Source of the DNA: Campylorhamphus procurvoides
Taxonomy: Eukaryota > Chordata > Aves > Passeriformes > Dendrocolaptidae
Length of the DNA: 64,000 nucleotides
NCBI GenBank assembly: GCA_013396655.1
Contig: WBMV01007501.1
Location: forward strand, 682,001 to 746,000
Reading direction: 5' to 3'
Below the pieces are notes generated by a model. The model worked only from the letters and a program-made list of their open reading frames with translations. It was not told where the DNA came from and did no database searches. A program made the position numbers and the translations under genes. Below, piece after piece: positions 59,223 to 64,000 of the stretch. Each line of letters starts with the position of its first letter. Within the stretch, counting starts at the first letter, position 1.

Positions 59223-62200
59223 TACATGTAAAATTTGAACATACTTCTCTGCCTTCTATGTGCTGTACTTTTAAAAATATTGAAAAATTTCTTGAGGAAA
59301 TGTGCTGCCTCTCTCAGACTTTGTGCAGTACCACTCACAAAAAACCCCATTTACAACTACACAGAGAAGTAATCATAATAAAGTAACAAAATCCATAATG
59401 AACACCCGATGATTTCTTCCAAAAATGGCTATCAGAATTTGTTTGAAATTCCTTGCACAATGTCATCTCTGCAGCTTCAGGCTTCAAAGAAAGTGAGTGC
59501 AGTTGTGCAAGCCAAGAAAAAAAGGAGGGACCTTTGTGAAGTTATACAGAAGGAATATGCAATTTGTGGATGATGGCAAAAGTCAGTGTGAAAGCTTGCC
59601 ATGTTCCTGCAGAAATAGCACATGCCCATGTACTAAATGCTCTGAAGCACCTTTTAGGTACTTTTGCTTGTGGCCAGACTTCAGACATAATAGAGCTTTT
59701 GTCCTTTTCTTGGCAGAGAAGGTTGAAAACCAAAAACAGGAGGGGGAAGAAGGTGGAAGGAATTTCAGCCTCCTCAGGAGATGCATTCCAGCTGGTGTGG
59801 ACTGTGCTACATCCTCCCTGGATGCTACAGTGCATTCCTTTGTTTCCTCTGACCAGATATTTTCTTTTGTTTAATCCATCAGTGCCCTGCAAAGCATGTT
59901 GTACCTCCTTGACAATGTGGAATGCATTGTACAGCCCGTCTCTCAGCTCTGAACTTTGACCAGATGTAGCATTTTGATCACATACTGCTCCTTACTCACT
60001 GTGTTAAAAGAACTATTAATTATTGTTATTAATTTCTCTTATTCAACACTGAGTAGTGAGCTAAATTAAGCTCTGGTGAAAGCCAAACTGTCGACTTCAT
60101 GCATATTTATTCTTCATCATCATACACACAGCAGGGTGACACCCTGAGAGGAACAGCACAGCTCTTCACCCAGAAGGGATCAGGACTTTTAAAGCGATTG
60201 CCCAGTCAGTGACTATTGTCCACAAGGGAATGCTGTTGATTTAAAGATTTTGCATGCACCATACTTCTCCTCAGTTAGCATCATATGTTTTCTGTATTTT
60301 AATGCAATGTGAATTTTAAACATTGGCCATTTGACTTCTCTGAGTGTCTGTGTGTGTGCAAGATATACTTCTTCCCTGAATCTGCCTTTATTCACCCCTC
60401 TAAAAATGTATATATAAAGTTCTATCTCAGCTTTCTTCTAAGCTTGTCTGCTCCAGTGTTTGGGAGGTTTTGCTTTTGAAGCTTAACTTCGACTTCTATC
60501 AATTTCTAGCTTCTGCTTTTTTTGTTGTTGTTTGTTTGGGGCTTTTTGGTCGTGGAGATCCCCATACACTTTTATATTTCTACAGACACAAAGATTTTTC
60601 TGGCATGCTCTCAGAGTAGGCAGTACAGATTTGTACTGTGAGACAAGTTTGCACATTACCATACTCCTTTTTAATCAGGATTCAAAATATCACTCCTAGG
60701 ACAACTATTACAGAAGGAGCCTAGAGTTAGTGGTGATGGGCCATGAATCAGGCTTGTTTCAGCGAACCAGAATTTAAAGGCTCCTCCCAAGCTATTAGTA
60801 AGAAGCTGATTTTTTTAGCAGGGGTAAAGCAGAACTTCCTTGATAGAGCCATGTATTGCAGGTGATCATGCTCACCTGATCTCTCCTGAAATTGTTCAGT
60901 AAGTGTCCCTGCAGCTGTGAGTTCAGCTCTAGGAGACAGAAGAATGGTTCCTTGGCTAGGTCTGCTCTTGGACTGGCTTAGACTTGAGAGTTTTAAGAAG
61001 TGGAAAATGAAAAGAGAGAAAATAAATATTCACCCTTTGAAAAAGGATTAACACAGAAGAGATGAACATACTTTTTGCTATGTAAAAATAGATATTGCAA
61101 AGAAGAATAATAATAATTTTAAAGTGCCCTTTCAGCTGAAAGGATTCAGAGCTGCTACTTCAAATTGTTGATGCTGACTGCGCAAGGAAAACTAACAGTG
61201 TTCAGATTTGTTGTTAGAACTTCTCTCTAAAATGTAAAAACCTTTCTTATCAGACAAAGCCTTTCCTTTCCCTGTTTCTGCCATCTTTTTTTCATATTGC
61301 TAAAAAAAGACTTGCAGTAAATGTAACTGAAAATGAAGGAAATGTGGAAATACATAGAAAATGCTGCTCTACCTTTTTTTCCCTGTGAATTCTTTTAAAT
61401 AATTTTGATCTGCATCCAGAACAGTTTATGGAGGCACAAAACAGTGCATGTGGAACAGCAAGGAAGAATGTGGAGTGAATACTAATGCTCTCAAACACCC
61501 TCCCCCAAGCTCTCTAAGCCTGAAAAATCCTCCTGCAGCATAACTACCAGTTCCTGTAGAGCTTGCTTATATCCTCATGGAGGAAAGTCCTTAGCATTTA
61601 ATAGAAAATTATTTTTTCATGCACTTTTTGAGCTGTTAGAATTTAATACAAAATTATATCCTTTCTATATCGAAGCTAGGGAAAAAACCCCTTTACAGAC
61701 AATCAGGAATAAATTCAAAAATGTTTTTAGGGGAGAATTTTCAGGACCATAATACCTTTTTTATAGGACCTGCCTGAATACCTCTTGTTAAACAAAATGC
61801 AATTTCTTCACAACAGCAGAATCTTGAATGAAATAGATTTTACAGAGAAATTTACCAGGATAAATTTAGTGCAAGAGGAGAAAAGAAAAGCGACACTTGT
61901 GAAAAACAGAACAAAAGTGGAAAAAAAATCACCTTTTTTCCTGAAAAATATAGTAGCTCTGGAAGCCTAAACACTTAAATTATTTAAACCTTTTTGGCAC
62001 AAAATGCTACAAAAGGCCTTTCTTTTTTTTCTAATTTCAGAGGCCTAATTACAATCTGACATATAACTCAGAGATGCTGCCTGAAACCAGAGAGGTGCAC
62101 AGGACAGAGTTTGGGGCCAGATTGGTAATAGAACATTCTTTTTTCACTAAACCATTAATTTTGTGAAAGGGACCATGTGATGTCTGGCCTGCAATAGCAG

Positions 62201-64000
62201 AAGACTGCAATCAGTGACATTCCCTTTTCTACTGCCTCTGCTTCACATTTCTCATAAATTGGGGGTTCATTTTTCCTCCCATTCTGCCTATAAAATGACT
62301 TTACACGTTCAGAGTGGAAATACACTGAGGTAACCACCCAGAAGGACAGATCTAAAATTTCAACATAAGTGCACATTGGATGATTCTCTTCCATATAGAC
62401 TCAAGCAAGTCTGAGGACAAATTGGCTGCTGTTCCTGCTCACATGCAGACTTTGAAGTTGCAAAGAGATGAAAAGCATCACAATTCCATAACTAAATATA
62501 GCAAATTTACTATTTATAAACTCTGCATGGGCTGTTTGCAAATGTTTACTTCCACTAGGCCATTTCTCCACAAAAGGACAGGGTGGCCCAGCAGAAGGCT
62601 CTTGAAAGACCTGACTTCACTTCTCTGCTGGGGCATTACCTTACCCATGCACTCCCAACAAAACATCTACACTGGTCTACAAGTTATTTTGGCTCTGCAA
62701 GAAGTGATGGGATCTGACAATCTTGCAAAATGAAGCCTGTCATTTATTTTTTGCCTTGTGTTTTGGGTAAACTCCCAAAAACTGGTATTGGTAACAGATT
62801 AATACCTCAAACTGGGATGCAGTTGGATTCTGAAGTAAGAAGAGCCAGATGATTACCTTGGGTAGGTAACTAAAAAGTTAGTTGTTGACAGGCTTTGGCA
62901 TTTAGTGTGCTGACTGTGACAATGGAAAGATTTATTCAAAACTATTGCATCAATTAGAGTCCGTATTTTATTTCACTGCAATATGCTTCTTGGTGCTTTG
63001 CTTTCTAGCTTATTTAGCAAAGTAAGCTCCCTGTTGGATACATCAGCTGACTGTTAAAATGAGTGAAAAACCGTGATCTTCCACAACAACACTGTACAGA
63101 AAAGAGAAAAGCAAATTAAAACCAGACATCCAGATTTTGCAGAAGAGCAAAGTAGATTCATCAGCCTGGCAACAGCAAAAGCCAGACAGTGATGGTTATC
63201 TCTCTGTCTCCCTTCTCCCTGCCACGTGGTTGTAGGAGCTGATTCACCATGACAGGGAGAGAGCAGTATCCAGACCAAGGATCTCTTTAATGGAATCTCA
63301 TTGCCCCACAGTGAAGAGCTGTTTTACTCCTCTTATCTCCATTTCTCTTCAAGCAGCCTTACTGCTTTCCCTCATTTCATCCCTTCCTCCACAACCCTAC
63401 TCCATCTTCTATCAAAAAAGGAGGATGCATAAAGCTATAATGTTTCTTGATGCTACTACTGTATTCCCTTTCCTTGCATGTTGTGACATTTCTTTTGGGG
63501 CTTTGACTCTTTGTATTTCATACTTCCATATTTTATATTACTCACAAAGGGGCTGTGACCTCTTGAAAATTTTCCCAATAAATAAGATTTAAATATGGTC
63601 AAGCATGAGGCAGTGGCAGCACCCCAATGAAGAGCAGAGTGCCAGGCACTATTTTAGACATCAAATCAAAACTCAGGTGTATGCTGCTGTGCTCCTCCCT
63701 CACCCTTTTTCTGCTTAACCAATAGCCACCCATGGCACTGGGAATGGCTGCATCTGTCTTCAGTTGGACTCTGGGGAGAGAGAAAACAGCAAAATATTTA
63801 AGGGCTCTAGATCTTGCTCAGCAGCTGAGGGCTAGTTGAGCATGCACCAACCAAAATACGGCTGGTATGCAAATATGACTATAAGTCAATCACCTTATCC
63901 CCATAACTAGCAGACAGCCCAGGACTTGTTGAGCACTACTGCATGGCAGGGTTCCCTGCTGAGATCTCCCTTTGAGTGGGACACCTCTCAAGGTTCCTCC
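59223..64000. other. Non-coding sequence to the window end
   Basis: No gene or clear repeat family is recognised. No collagen-repeat or C-type lectin exon (COLEC10, the usual neighbour) was seen. Confidence 0.5.

Noticed and set aside
53636..64000. Exons of COLEC10, the usual neighbour upstream of TNFRSF11B
   Set aside because: I looked for Gly-X-Y repeats and C-type lectin motifs in the translations and saw none.
1..64000. CRISPR arrays, bacterial operons, integrated prophage, tRNA or rRNA genes
   Set aside because: No regularly spaced direct repeats, no tRNA-like cloverleaf or rRNA sequence recognised, and the gene structure is plainly that of an intron-containing animal genome.

Overview
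The window looks like vertebrate nuclear DNA, almost certainly from a bird. It is mostly AT-rich and non-coding. It carries four truncated chicken-repeat-1 (CR1) LINE 3' ends, all in minus orientation and with the AGAAT/ATAGAAT-type tails typical of avian CR1. It holds one recognisable protein-coding gene with canonical GT-AG introns. There is no sign of bacterial or viral gene organisation, no operons and no CRISPR. Two N bases mark small assembly uncertainties. The CR1 subfamily features would fit a neoavian or passerine genome, but I cannot prove that without a library search.

The gene is TNFRSF11B (osteoprotegerin, OPG), complete and on the minus strand. It has five coding exons: 53009-53038, 43401-43770, 39685-39879, 39131-39355 and 37596-37984. 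They splice in phase to a 402-codon secreted decoy receptor for RANKL and TRAIL. The protein has a signal peptide, four cysteine-rich TNFR repeats, two death-domain-like regions and a basic tail ending in the penultimate cysteine used for dimerisation. A TATA box lies about 100 bp upstream of the ATG, and a CpG island lies upstream of that. The 3' UTR is AU-rich with several candidate poly(A) signals.

Layout: 1-36.9 kb is gene-free downstream flank. It contains three CR1 fragments, a 125-bp homopurine tract with a strong G-quadruplex motif, a TAGAA pentamer array and a homopyrimidine tract. 37-53.1 kb is the OPG gene. Its intron 1 holds a degraded coding-like segment on the opposite strand (48073-48786, two in-frame stops, then a poly-A run), which reads like a retropseudogene. 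Its intron 2 holds an unusual GC-rich block and a pogo/Tigger-like DNA-transposon end. 53.1-53.6 kb is the CpG-island promoter. 53.6-64 kb is gene-free upstream flank with one more CR1 fragment. In other amniotes the neighbours of TNFRSF11B are SAMD12 and COLEC10; I found no exon of either here.

I did not find a new multi-gene system. The items most worth a second look are the intronic degraded coding sequence, the GC/Cys-rich island in intron 2, the promoter G-quadruplex beside the CpG island, and the altered N-glycosylation pattern of this OPG.
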